NCBI GenBank assembly: GCA_051294375.1
Contig: CM119264.1
Span: forward strand, 29,128,204 to 29,192,203
DNA: 64,000 bases
Reading direction: 5' to 3'
Source of the DNA: Paraspadella gotoi
Lineage: Eukaryota > Chaetognatha
Positions 47,056-58,719 of this stretch are shown here, one piece after another. The stretch's first letter is position 1; each line of letters starts with the position of its first letter. The notes under the pieces are model-generated. The model was not told the DNA's origin. It did no database searches and saw only the letters and a list, made by a program, of their open reading frames with translations. The translations under genes were made by a program, and so were the position numbers.

Positions 47056-47717
47056 NNNNNNNNNNNNNNNNNNNNNNNNNNNNNNNNNNNNNNNNNNNNN
47101 NNNNNNNNNNNNNNNNNNNNNNNNNNNNNNNNNNNNNNNNNNNNNNNNNNNNNNNNNNNNNNNNNNNNNNNNNNNNNNNNNNNNNNNNNNNNNNNNNNNN
47201 NNNNNNNNNNNNNNNNNNNNNNNNNNNNNNNNNNNNNNNNNNNNNNNNNNNNNNNNNNNNNNNNNNNNNNNNNNNNNNNNNNNNNNNNNNNNNNNNNNNN
47301 NNNNNNNNNNNNNNNNNNNNNNNNNNNNNNNNNNNNNNNNNNNNNNNNNNNNNNNNNNNNNNNNNNNNNNNNNNNNNNNNNNNNNNNNNNNNNNNNNNNN
47401 NNNNNNNNNNNNNNNNNNNNNNNNNNNNNNNNNNNNNNNNNNNNNNNNNNNNNNNNNNNNNNNNNNNNNNNNNNNNNNNNNNNNNNNNNNNNNNNNNNNN
47501 NNNNNNNNNNNNNNNNNNNNNNNNNNNNNNNNNNNNNNNNNNNNNNNNNNNNNNNNNNNNNNNNNNNNNNNNNNNNNNNNNNNNNNNNNNNNNNNNNNNN
47601 NNNNNNNNNNNNNNNNNNNNNNNNNNNNNNNNNNNNNNNNNNNNNNNNNNNNNNAAGAAAGATGAAAAAAACAAAGTGAAGCGGGAAGAAAAAAGGATTT
47701 CGGGCGAGAATGAGGGA

Positions 47718-47718
47718 T

Positions 47719-47755
<37 letters not shown>

Positions 47756-47764
47756 AGAAGAGAG

Positions 47765-47813
<49 letters not shown>

Positions 47814-47815
47814 CG
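47718..47815. repeat. (GA)n microsatellite
   Basis: Interrupted GA dinucleotides. Confidence 0.9.
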
Positions 47816-47899
47816 AGAGAGCGTTTCTCAAGTCTCGAGGAAAATATGAGTTGTAGACGCGCGAGGAAGATGAGGCGAGAGAAAAACAACCGGAGTGAG

Positions 47900-48060
47900 G
47901 ACGTGCGGCGCCCTCTTCCGCGCCGCGGTTTGCCATAGCAACGGTCGATCCGGCCGTCCCTGGCAACCGCGGTCGTCGTTGCCGTGGAACACGTCCAAGC
48001 GTTCCTGGCAAAGTCCGCCGAGCGCCTTCTCGCACCGCCAACCCCCGGATTTTAGAGAGG
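47900..48060. promoter_or_regulatory. CpG-rich promoter-like island with RFX X-box cluster
   Basis: GTTTGCCATAGCAAC (47928-47942) and GTCCCTGGCAAC (47956-47967) fit the X-box pattern RYYNYY-N1-3-RRNRAC. GTTGCCGTGGAAC (47978-47990) and GTTCCTGGCAAA (48001-48012) are near matches. X-boxes bind RFX factors, which drive ciliary genes. The transcription direction is unknown; the site is 3.7 kb upstream of the Ig gene's ATG. Confidence 0.5.
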
Positions 48061-48740
48061 AGAGCGAACAGCACTTCTCTCTCTCTCCTCCTCCTTCCTC
48101 TTCTCTTCTCTATCTCTCTCTCCCTCTCTCTCTCACATCTCCTTCTTTGCTCCTCTTATTTTTTTTCATTAGGCCGGCTAAAGGTCAGTGTTTTAGTCGC
48201 ACTTCTCAAAACGAACTAATGTCGCAATATTAGACCTTCAGCTTTTTTTGACGGGGTTTTCTTGTTTTCAAACTCGACGCGAGATGGCACCAGCGACATT
48301 TTTCGAGGGGCGATGACCTCCGTCTGTGATATCGTTTAAATCGGAGAGAGGAATCGGTGTAGTCGTAATTGAAGTTGGTACAGATGGTTGGAATGGTATA
48401 AATGGCATAGATGGAACAGATGGAACATATGGCGATTTTAAGAAGAATTTATTCTATAGGAAAAAAATGCCGGAAGAGAGAGCGGTTGGCGTAGATGACA
48501 CAGATGACGTCTAGATCTTTGGATCTCGCTCTCTCGATCTCTCCCTCTCTCGCTCTCTATTGATCTTTCCCTCTCTTCCTCTCTCCCTCTCTCGATATAT
48601 ATCGCCCTGATGGAATAAAAAGTCTTTACGTCTGCCTTCGCAATGAACGACTCTTCTTATTTCCCAGAAAAACCCATGGGATTCAAACGCTTTTTCGTTT
48701 ATGCGGCAATTTACGTATACATAGTATAAATAATAATATG

Positions 48741-48813
<73 letters not shown>

Positions 48814-48928
48814 CTCTCTCTCTCTCTCTTCTCTTTATTTTCCGCTCGAAGGCCGACGTGAATGCCGTCCGCCGTCTCTCACTATTACATAACGAGCTTC
48901 TTTCTCATTTATTTTTCTTCCCTCTTCT

Positions 48929-48992
<64 letters not shown>

Positions 48993-49160
48993 TCTCTCAC
49001 TTACAAACGCAATTCAACACCTGCTATCTCTCCTTTAATTCTCTTCCTCCCTCTTCCTTCCTCTCTCTCCTTCCCTTCCTCTCTCTCTCCTTCGTTTCCC
49101 CCTCATCTGGCCCTCTCCCTTCCCTTCGTTCTCCTTTATTTTCTCTCATTACTTTAACCA
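48061..49160. repeat. (CT)n blocks and ATGGAACAG words
   Basis: CT tracts at 48075-48140, 48525-48600, 48740-48835 and 48925-49000. A short ATGGAACAG/ATGGTATAA repeat lies at 48385-48435. No gene. Confidence 0.7.
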
Positions 49161-49299
49161 CTTTAACATTTTTTCCCATTTTCCTCCAGATCCGCGATTT
49201 ATCCCCAGTTTTTATCTCAGCTTCTTCTTCTTCTTGATCCTCTTTTCTAAAAGCGAACCAATTTAACTTTAATTCAGAATTAAGTTTATTTAAGTTTAA

Positions 49300-50580
49300 A
49301 TTTAAGTTTGTAGGGATAGGGTAGGAAGTTAGGAATTCAGGTTAGGTATTTGGTTAGAGTTTTAGTTAGAAAGATTATGGATTAAATTAGGCATCAAGAT
49401 TACGGTTATGGTTAGGGATTAGATTACGCTTTTGAAAAGAGTTTAAAAATAATGAATCTAAATGGAGAGCCTTCGGATAATAGTGCCATATTCCTCCTCC
49501 TCTTCTTCCTCCTCCTCCTCTTCCTCCTTCCCTCGATCGTGCTCATAGACAAAGGCCAAGAAATCTTGTGGCTTCAACTTCTATTCTCATTAAAAACTTG
49601 GAAGCCAAGAATCCTTATCTTTCTCCTTTCTCCTTCGTCGTCTCGTTCCATTCTTAAAATTGTTGTGTCTTCGTTTTCAGTTCCATATTTAATCTCGGCG
49701 GCTTACGAGTTAAGAGGCTGTTTTCGTCTCAGAATTATCATTTAAATTTATTTTGAAAGTTATTAACCGATAAGATAATCATATTTTTAAACGAAATTTT
49801 GGAGGTTTTTGGTTTTTGGTTTTTGGTCGTCATTTTTTTTTCAGGACAAAAATTACAACCAATTTTTAATTAAATAATTATTTCCTCATTCATTGAATCA
49901 AGCCGGCTTAATATCAATTATAATACATTTAACACGTTTTGAAACTAAAAGATTGAAATGGCTGCTATGAAAGCAATAGTTGTAATAAGATGTAATAAAC
50001 GCTTTTCTGTATTTATGTCTATAAGAGCTGCACTGGCTTTTGACTGCATTGGCTGCACCGACTGCAATGGTTTCATTGCCAGCGATGGCTGCAATGGATC
50101 TAATTTCTCAAACTCGTTTCCATATCGTTGTCATCTTTCAAGAATCGCTTCCTCGCAATTTACTTTTCTACAAAATTCACATCAGATAAAAAGAGAGAAA
50201 AACTTTTTTTTCTGTTTTTTACTTAAAAAAAAAATCAATGTTTCTTTTTTCATTTTTAATCTCACAATAAATGAGCTTTCAGTTTTTTTTTCTCACCACG
50301 TCACGTCTCTTCGGTTGGCGAAGTTCGATGGCGTGAAAATTTGAAATCATCGATTCACGCGACGAATCTGCAACATTTCACGTGAATTTTATTCGCGGAA
50401 AAGAAAAAGTCAGAGAATCTTTCATATCAAATTTGATCGGATGATAATTTATCGAGTGAAGTCTTATTTCAAGTAATCTTGAAGCATCAACATTTATAAA
50501 AACGGCGGGAACCTTAAGTCACAAAATATAATCATCAATTTTATAGTAGAAAACGGTGTTGTCTTAAACGCTTATTAAAT
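49300..50580. other. Degenerate TTAGG-like words, then unique DNA
   Basis: 49310-49430 has scattered GGTTAGG words. From 49440 to 50580 there are only short frames and no supported feature. Confidence 0.4.
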
Positions 50581-51500
50581 TCCACATCTATCTTTTCCTC
50601 TTCAAGCATTAAAGGGTCGACAAACTTCGACCCGGCGCTCCATCTTCCTCAAATGCAAGCCCAGCCAATCACCGAACTGCTTATTCATCCTTAAATTATC
50701 ACCCGATTTTTTCCCCAACCGCTAACCCAGCCCCATCAACTGCTTACCCAGCCCCCTCCAACTGCCTGTAGTCGGGGATAGGAATATTTACACCAGGGCG
50801 TTAACCTGGAGGCCAATTTTAAAAATATAACATTGTGCCCTCCTTTGACCGTCTAAACATCAGTCGGGATCCAATGTTGTCCGGCCGGTCAACATTTTCA
50901 CCACATTTTATTAGTCGATTTTTGGAGATAAATAAGAAAACGATTTTAGTCCTGTTTTTAGACTCAAGCCGAAACGTCTGCCTGTTTTGAATTCCGTTTT
51001 TACGTGTTTTCGTTGTGAAATACTATTAAAGTTTCTGGATCAAGACAAAAACGCCGTATTACTCGAATCCCAAGTTAAATCAGTCAGAAACTGGAGACGT
51101 TTGGATGCCGTCCCCGCTAGCGAGAAAAACATTTCACACGTTAGGCTTGCAATGTATTTTAAGAATAGACCTGTACAAAGATAGCAATTGCGTGTTATTA
51201 ACATACTAATGGCGACTAAACCTAAATGTTGAGCTACAAAAGACTTAGTGGTTGAAACCGACCCTTGTAATCCTAGCTGACTAAAGGATAATTCTCTCAT
51301 AATTCTCTTTCTTACTAAGTATAGAAAAGTCATCTGTATTCACAAGAATATTGAAAATTATGATTAAGCTATTATGATAATTAAATTATTAATTCTTTAG
51401 CTATTAATTGAACCATAAACAAACTCGCTCTCATTTGAAACGATACACAAATTAATCTGCTAATCTAGAAGAGTTTAAAAATAAAAAAGAGGTAGCACTT
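50581..51500. other. Unique DNA, weak open frames
   Basis: CCCAGCCCCATCAACTGC-type duplication at 50728-50765. Frames at 50987-51184 (plus) and 51040-51333 (minus) overlap and show no family motif. Confidence 0.35.
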
Positions 51501-51504
51501 CTTA

Positions 51505-51566
51505 GTGCCTACCCTACCCAACCCTACCCTACCCTACCCTACATAACCTTACCCCTACCCCTACCC
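51505..51566. repeat. (CCCTA)n array
   Basis: Pentamer ACCCT repeated about ten times with variants; a degenerate telomere-like array on the opposite strand sense to 43.0 kb. Confidence 0.8.
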
Positions 51567-51569
51567 CGA

Positions 51570-52380
51570 CTCCATCCGATCTTTAACCCCGTCCATGAAA
51601 TTAAATTTCGTCGCCGAGATTTTTTGGAAGCGAATCCGGGGTTTGACTGAGACTTGACCCGGTTCGACCCCCTTCACCTCTGACCCCCTTGAACCCCGGG
51701 ACTAGATTAGAGGACCTGAGATCTCGTTACCGAAGACTTTCTCTTCCTCTCCTCTTTCTTTTCATTCTCGTAACCGGAGAAAATGGAAGGGAAGAGAAGG
51801 CAGATGATTTACGAGATATATGAAATGTTACAGCCAATATAAAAATTATTCATTCGGACTTTGGACAGGTTTTGTTGGTTCAAGGCCTCCATCACTCTTA
51901 CAATGTAATGACATAGCAGGTCCCTGCAAACTTTCAATCAAGATTCTCTCACTGTCTCGTTTATTCACTCACAGAGTACCTGGCTTCCTTATCAATGAAG
52001 TGGTATAATGTTTCAAAATAAGTTTCAATTGTATTAGATTGGGGAATACTCTATTGTACTATATTGTACTATATTGTACTCCGCCCAGCATGTAGTTTTA
52101 AACCCTTCCATCGCCTTAAGATTAAATATAAGTTAATTTATTAAATTTCAAGGCTTAAATAAAAAGCAAATTAAGAATCAGTTCTTAATGTAGGATTTGA
52201 TCTTTCTTCTTATTCACCAATTTCCAACCCGAAAGAGTTGATTCTCGTATAAATTTATATTAACTTTAAATTCTAATTAAAACAAAAACTAACGGTCACG
52301 AGCGGATAGCTATATTCAGTGAGTTATCGAGTTACATCTCATAGCGGCAAAAAGGCACTATTTTTTCTATCGCCTACTGG
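51570..52380. other. Unique DNA
   Basis: Short CTATATTGTA repeat at 52048-52080; nothing else supported. Confidence 0.4.
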
Positions 52381-52388
52381 AACCTACG

Positions 52389-52610
52389 TTGACTGACACA
52401 TCAGCCAAAGATAACTATAATTCTGATGAAAGCCATGACACTTATTGGGAAAATCCAGTTCCAACAAAAATGGCACCAAGAGTAGAGAGCCTGCGTCATT
52501 TTGGCCAACTGCCCATGATTAATGCACGTGCTAAAATTGAAAGGACAACTCCGATTACTCCGTTAAACAAATCTGTAATGAGCTCCTCAAGCAACATATG
52601 CACCAACTAA
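52389..52610 (+). CDS. Unrecognised open frame, ordinary codon composition
   Basis: A 73-codon frame that is not built from a microsatellite, starting MTDTSAKDNYNSDESHDTYW and containing MAPRVESLRHFGQLPMINAR, then a Ser/Thr-rich end. I do not recognise the sequence. There is no clear splice site or promoter next to it, and AT-rich unique DNA surrounds it. It may be a real small exon, part of a mobile element, or chance. Confidence 0.2.
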   Translation: MTDTSAKDNYNSDESHDTYWENPVPTKMAPRVESLRHFGQLPMINARAKIERTTPITPLNKSVMSSSSNICTN

Positions 52611-52649
52611 ATTGAGGAAGTATTTCCGAGCTTTAAGCTTTTTCAATGA

Positions 52650-52735
52650 AGTTGCGACCGACAGACAGACATGTATCGCCCGACTGAAAGGTGTCTTGTT
52701 GAGTTGCTCCGCGAGTTTTCGCCTCTCAATTAATA
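52650..52735 (+). repeat. Dispersed repeat family, 3' fragment
   Basis: GACCGACAGACAGACA followed by GTCTTGTTGAGTTGCTCCGC matches the right end of the copy at 59852-60244. Confidence 0.55.
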
Positions 52736-52984
52736 ACATATTTTTCTAAGTCTGCTTTGGTTTCGATATAAGTCCTTCCAATTTCCTCGTTTCCATTCCT
52801 CGCGAATACGAAAAGAAAATTTCTTTGTTTTGGAGGAAAAAAGGAAAATAAAGCGAAGTAACAAAAAAGGAAAAAACACATTAATAAAAAGATAAAAATA
52901 AAAAAAAATAAAAAAAGGAAATAACAAATGATTCTGGAAAAAAAAAGGAGAAACTTCGTAGATCCGAAATTATTCCAGGTATTC

Positions 52985-52988
52985 ATCT

Positions 52989-53027
<39 letters not shown>

Positions 53028-53045
53028 CTTTTGTTGTTTACGTCT

Positions 53046-53085
<40 letters not shown>

Positions 53086-53092
53086 AACCAAG
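52985..53092. repeat. (GTC)n arrays
   Basis: Two GTC runs of about 35 and 40 bp. 53150-53400, next to them, has the random texture of the suspected raw-read islands. Confidence 0.85.
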
Positions 53093-53409
53093 GTCGATGC
53101 CAGGCGTCGACCATCAACTTGATTTTTTGTATTTCTCGATGTTTGGTCCTATATTCATCAAATCTTAATGTGTGAAACTGGAGAGAGAGCAAGAGACGAA
53201 CAACCCTAGTTGTCCCGCTACCCGGCGAGTACAGTACATAACCAGCACAAGATGTCACCTCGACTGGGCCCTGCTGAGACGCGCCGAATGCGATCGGAGC
53301 TGAGCGTCCTGGGACAGCGAGAGTGCATGACCCAGTTGCGGAAGACGCGAGATCACGGGAAGGAAGTGCTCGTGGACGATCCATGCCAGACGTAACGAGA
53401 GACGAGACT

Positions 53410-53463
53410 AGAGAGAGAGAGAAGAAGAAGAGAGAGAGGAGAGAGAGAAGACGAGAGAGAGAG

Positions 53464-53546
<83 letters not shown>

Positions 53547-53630
53547 GAAAGAGAGACGAAAAGGAGAGAGAGAGGAGAGAGAGAGAGAGAGACAGGAGAG
53601 AGTTTAAAAAAAGAGAGAAAGAGAGAGAGA
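53410..53630. repeat. (GA)n microsatellite
   Basis: Interrupted GA dinucleotides. Confidence 0.9.
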
Positions 53631-53788
53631 CAGTCCTTTCCCAAAAAAGAAAAAGAATTGATGAAATAAAAGAGAAAATGAAAAATGAATTTGGTCTCCG
53701 GAGCAAAACAATTCCGAATTTCGAAGCCGCAGAAAAACATAGAAATGAAAAAAAAAATAAACGTGAATGGAATCGTCTCTTCGATGGA

Positions 53789-53808
53789 ACCGTTACCATG
53801 GTAACGGT
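53789..53808. promoter_or_regulatory. Perfect X-box palindrome
   Basis: GTTACCATGGTAAC (53792-53805) within a 20-bp perfect palindrome is a full RFX X-box. It lies 250-450 bp from the CpG-rich stretch at 54040-54330. Confidence 0.5.
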
Positions 53809-53884
53809 ATTTGTTTCGATACTGAATTTGAAACATTTCTCACACCGACGTTTTTTTTAATTTCGTAAACTTGACAACGATAAG

Positions 53885-53896
53885 AACGACAACAAC

Positions 53897-53947
<51 letters not shown>

Positions 53948-53948
53948 A
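53885..53948. repeat. (GAC)n array
   Basis: About 20 GAC triplets. Confidence 0.9.
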
Positions 53949-54039
53949 AAGATTCAACGTGGAAATAGTTCTTTGCCCCGATCGGCGTTTGGTTCGACGC
54001 CAGGACGCAAGGGAATCGTCTGCTTAACCAAATGTATGC

Positions 54040-54330
54040 CGAGTTTTAGAGTCCGCGCCGCCGCCGCCGCCACCGCCGTCACCACCGCAGCAGCAGCTGC
54101 CCAAGGACGAAGGCACGCCTCCCCTGGATGGCGTCATCGTTTTCCGCTCATCCGTGACATCGTTTGACCGAGAAACGCCACGCGTGACGTTCCCCTCTAA
54201 CCGCCCCCCCCCTGCGCCACCCGGTGACGTTTCCTGTTTCGCGTCCGTTTGGACGTTTTTTGACGTCGCGAGGGTTTTTAGCCTTTTCACCTCGAGAGGG
54301 CGTGGAACGTTTCCATCATGGCGTTCTGAG
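54040..54330. promoter_or_regulatory. CpG-rich stretch with TGACGT sites
   Basis: CCGCCG-rich DNA with CRE half-sites TGACGT at 54185 and 54225 and TGACGTC at 54261. Promoter-like; no transcript start or coding exon could be assigned on either strand. Confidence 0.4.
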
Positions 54331-54505
54331 ACTCTCTCGGTGAGAAATCATTTTTTTTTCGGTCGTCAAAAGTCATTTTTATATGAAATTGGTACAACCA
54401 ATACAAAATTATCTGGTCATTTAATAAAATAAATTTAAATGCTCAGCAGATTCCAAAACGAAAGTTTTTAGTATTTTTTACAACGATTTTTATTACAGAG
54501 TATTG

Positions 54506-54542
54506 GACATGTTTCGACTCTTATTTTTCGAGTCCTCATCAT
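54506..54542 (-). ncRNA. Hammerhead-like core, left arm
   Basis: The minus strand reads ATGATGA, helix II GGACTC/GAGTC, then GAAAC and ATGTC. The first box has A for the consensus C, which would impair cleavage. No helix I was found. Confidence 0.4.
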
Positions 54543-54579
54543 AAAACTTTATGATTGTAAAAATTACAACTGTCAAATG

Positions 54580-54616
54580 CTGATGAAGACTTGAAAAACA
54601 AGAGTCGAAACATGTC
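54580..54616 (+). ncRNA. Hammerhead-like core, right arm
   Basis: CTGATGA (54580), helix II GACTTG/CAAGAGTC with an A-rich loop, GAAAC (54607) and ATGTC (54612). The core boxes are intact and helix III is the minimal palindromic ACATGT type. Helix I beside the core is poor (about two pairs). Confidence 0.5.
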
Positions 54617-54779
54617 CAATACTCGGTAATAAAAATTGTTGTAAAAAATACTAAAAACTTTTGTTTTCGAATCTGCTGAGCATTTTAATTTATTTTATTA
54701 AATGACTAGATAATTTTATATTGGTTGTACCAATTTCATATAAAAATGACTTTTGACGACCGAAAAAAAAAGATCTTAT

Positions 54780-55600
54780 TGAACAACGAAAAGAGAGAAA
54801 ATTACACAAATTAAAATGCTATATATATCTTGCTATTTAAATATTGCTTTATTTTAGTTTTCGTTAAATAAAAACAAAAGTCTTATTTTTGGTTTTACTG
54901 TTCCTCCATTTTTTTTTCTGCAGATTATATTATCATTTTTTATATTATACATTTTAGATGTTGGTAAAAAGGTTTTCCTTATCAATTCGGTCGATAAAAG
55001 TTAATTAGATTATTAACTTCTCGCGTTTTTTTTTCAAAGCGAGTTAATTTCCTCGCTGCTGGCTTCGCCATTTTGTAAAACGCTTTGGCGATTCACTATG
55101 ACTATAAAATTAAGCATTTTTTTAGCTAAAAATTTTTAAAATTATTTTTTTAATTTAAACTTAATCTTTTAAAATAGTAATTAGAAAATATATATTATTA
55201 AAAAACGATTTTTTATTAATAAAAATATTTTAAGTTTTAAATTAAATTTTGAATTCAAAAGGCATTTACTTGCTATATCACGACCACTGATATCTCTTTC
55301 TTCTATCTCTTTTCCTTTTCTAGTATCGATTACTAAGCACTCCTTCTGTTACAAAGGCTGATCGTCCTGAGTTAATCCTGGATTAATGGGTCTATAAATT
55401 TGTCTACTCGCTGCTGAACAGAGTTTATGTCCGACTAAATGGACCCAGAGTGAGTTAAACGTTCTGGAGTCCAGAGTCGGGCCACTTTTTTTCTCCCCCA
55501 ACGAGTAATTGGCGAATTCCAAGTGTATAAAAGATTAGATTAATCTTGTTTTCTGCATCGTTATAATGATATTTTTCTTACTTTTTTCTGCTAAATATAA
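54780..55600. other. AT-rich unique DNA
   Basis: I see no gene, repeat or RNA. Confidence 0.4.
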
Positions 55601-55604
55601 AAAT

Positions 55605-55773
<169 letters not shown>

Positions 55774-55929
55774 CATCAAACTCCCTCCAAAAAAGAGATC
55801 CGCCAGGGAAAGGTTCCTTCTGTTCCGACCTTTTTTTTTCCTCTTCCTCTTCTTCTTCTCATCGGAAAAACATTGTCTCTCTCCTCTTCCTCCTCATCCT
55901 TGGATCCCAGATGGGAATCGGAACCAATT

Positions 55930-56890
55930 AGTATCTTTGTGTTCTTAAGCTCACCCCCCACGCCCCCCCACTTCCCCCCTATCTTCCACCTTCGCCACCA
56001 TCCCGACCTCACCACCTCCCACCTCAGTTTCTAACCTTCATCCGCCCCAAATCCATCCCGCATTAATTTTAACTTAATCGGCCACGTTTTCGAAAAGCGC
56101 CTGATTTCAGTGTAAAAGTTGAGGATTGAATAAGATTTAGGGATTTGGTTAGTGAATAAGGATTAGTGCTGAGTGTTAAGATATATTATGATTAACTTAC
56201 GGGATTTAGAACAAAATTGTGACGCAATCCGAAAATATTGCCAATCTATCTTATTTATCAATAAAACTCGTGTGATTGAATTTAAAAACGTTAGACGTTC
56301 AGTACGATGAAGAAAGTGACTTAGTGACTTTTCCCCTTTGGCTAAAAAAAAAACTTTTTTAGGTCATCGTAAGTTTGAGTGAGAAATCACTTTTTGACTC
56401 TTTTCTTTTCGTGTGAAGATCACCAAATTCCGTCAGAGTGACTTAGTAAAATGTGACAAAGAAAAGTGAAGTAGAAGATATTCAGTTGTTGACAAGATTT
56501 GGTTGTATACGTAATTTTGTTATTTTATTGATTTGTTGTTGTTTTCTTGTTTTTTCAGTTGTTGTCGTTGTTGTTGTTGTTGTTGTTGTTGTTGTCAATT
56601 TTTCACTTCTATCAATCGTTTCAATCGTTGTCCTTTTTTTTTTAAAGTTGTGGTCGTTGCGTTTGTGGTTTAACCTCCTTGTGGTCTTTGTGGTTAAACA
56701 GTAAACACTAAACACTAAACAGTCTCGGCGAAGCAGAAAAACAAAGAAGAGATTAATTTCCTTTTATTTTCTTTCTCCTGATTTCATCTTCGTCGAGTGA
56801 CGTCCAGGCTGATCTTTCTGCTCCTTGGAATCTTAGCGCATGCGCAGAGGTTGCTAAGAAGGATGTAACAAAGTCTTATCGGTTTGAGGA
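55930..56890. other. C-rich then unique DNA
   Basis: CCCCAC-rich DNA at 55950-56040 and (GTT)n at 56565-56596; otherwise nothing supported. Confidence 0.4.
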
Positions 56891-56895
56891 TGAAC

Positions 56896-56929
56896 GGAGA
56901 GAGAGAGGAGAGAGAGGGAGGGAAGAGAA

Positions 56930-56962
<33 letters not shown>

Positions 56963-57020
56963 GAGAAGAGAGAGAGAGGAGGAGAGAGAGAGAGGAGGGA
57001 AGGAGAGAGAGAGAGAGAGA
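56896..57020. repeat. (GA)n microsatellite
   Basis: Interrupted GA dinucleotides. Confidence 0.9.
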
Positions 57021-57164
57021 CAATGGGGAGACGCATCTGTGAGGAAGAAGTCAAAACAAATGGCGGAGGAAACGATGTGAAAACTCGTTTGTGAAAAATG
57101 TCCGAAAGAAAAATGATTAAATTGAAGAAAAGTGAAAAGTGAAAAGTGATAAAAAAAAAGAAAG

Positions 57165-57246
57165 AAAATGATGCAGACAGCATCGTACAGGAAACCGTAC
57201 AGATAGATGATGCAGAGAGGATCGTACAGGAAACCGTACAGATAGA
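57165..57246. repeat. 39-bp tandem duplication
   Basis: GATGCAGANAGNATCGTACA / GGAAACCGTACAGATAGA occurs twice. On plus it would encode two 13-residue DAERIVQETVQID-like repeats inside a short frame, with no other coding support. Confidence 0.75.
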
Positions 57247-57907
57247 CAAACGTTTGATCAAAATGTGTTTAGTTAAATCAAATATTTACAACTTAATAAA
57301 AGATTATGTACTTATATTTTGTTTCTTAAGAGCGGAAGAAATTTGGCATTTTTAATAAATAACACCGGTTCACAGTAAAAGCTGTTACAAACCTTGAACT
57401 CTCTTTTATTAATTTGTATTGTTTTTCTACAAAGTTAAAGATACAATTTTTTGTAATAGAATATTTTTGTTCATTCTCCTTTACAAAATGTAATGAAAAA
57501 AGTTGTGATATGTAATAGTATGTAATAGTATGTTAGTGATATTAGTAACGTAGTGAGATGCAGCCATCAACAAAGCAAATAAAAAACACAATCAACAACA
57601 ACAGCAATGACGACGACAACGACGACGACAACGACTCAACGAGGAACCTGCGATTTAGTCGTCGTTCCTCTCCTGCAGAAGCCAACGGAGGCAAGCAAAG
57701 AAGCAAGCAATCGGCGATGAGATGCTTTCCTCGGCAATAAAGGGGAACAGTTCCGATTAGGCGAAGGTTTTCTTCCTTCAGTCGACATGAAGATAAACTA
57801 CGCGAAAAAAAAAACAAATAAAAATAAAAATAACAATTAAAATTGAAATTAGGGAGAGACGGAAGCCCGAGTCGTTAAAGAGCGTGTGAATTTATTTCCT
57901 TTTTTTA

Positions 57908-58173
57908 CAGGGTGGTCCAGCTCTTTTCGGAAAAACAGTTGAAAACGCGTTTAGATAAAAAAAAAAAAAAAAACATGGCTCCTGCATAACTGTCCACTTC
58001 CAGATCGCAAAACATTTTTCAATGGATGCTTGCAGAACGTCATCACCGCCGAGGGTTCATTTTTTTGACCTTGACAATTTTTACCTTTCGTACAAATTTT
58101 GATTCCAATGCAATATCATTTACTCATCCAATAATATTTGTTAATATTTTCCGAACAGAGCTGGACCTCCCTG
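57908..58173. mobile_element. 266-bp mariner-type MITE
   Basis: The termini CAGGGTGGTCCAGCTCTTTT and ...AGAGCTGGACCTCCCTG are inverted copies (24 of 26 match) and are flanked by TA on both sides (57906-57907 and 58174-58175). CAGGG-type ends with TA duplication are typical of the Tc1/mariner superfamily. The inside is non-coding. Confidence 0.8.
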
Positions 58174-58199
58174 TACCCGGTTCGTTTACTCGTCTACCT

Positions 58200-58420
58200 C
58201 AGTTTTTCTTTTCTCTTTTCTTTTATTTACTTATGCTTCCTTAATCTTTTCTAACAAAATTTCCTCTTAATTTATTTCCTATCTTCTTTTCCTTTTCCAT
58301 TTTCTTTTCTTTTCTTTCTTCCTTCCATTTTCCTTTTTTTTATCTCTTCATCTTTTCAATCTTTTCTTTTTCCTTCATTCTTTTAACTTCCCTCTCCATT
58401 ACTGGCAAAAAAAAATCATC
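58200..58420. repeat. TTTTCTTTC polypyrimidine
   Basis: T- and C-rich DNA without a clear period. Confidence 0.6.
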
Positions 58421-58485
58421 CTTTTGACACAACACAATAGGCTCACCTTCATTGTAAGTTCATCTTCAACCCACCTAGTAGTATA

Positions 58486-58620
<135 letters not shown>

Positions 58621-58719
58621 ACTTATATATCTTTCCCGCTGCCTCTTTCTGTTTTTTTTCTCCCCGTGACTTTAATGACATCCAAGCAGAAAACCCATCA
58701 GGTCCACTACGATTCGAGA

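Larger units (their letters stand above)
54347..54775. mobile_element. Fold-back element with hammerhead-like cores
   Basis: Arms 54347-54541 and 54581-54775 are inverted copies, about 95% identical over 195 bp, with a 39-bp spacer. The inner end of each arm carries the boxes of a hammerhead ribozyme. It may be a rearranged Penelope-like or retrozyme remnant, or a non-autonomous fold-back transposon. No coding sequence. Confidence 0.75.

Noticed and set aside
46676-48074. Long minus-strand frames of over 300 residues
   Set aside because: They consist mostly of N runs plus (GA)n; reading frame through gaps has no meaning.
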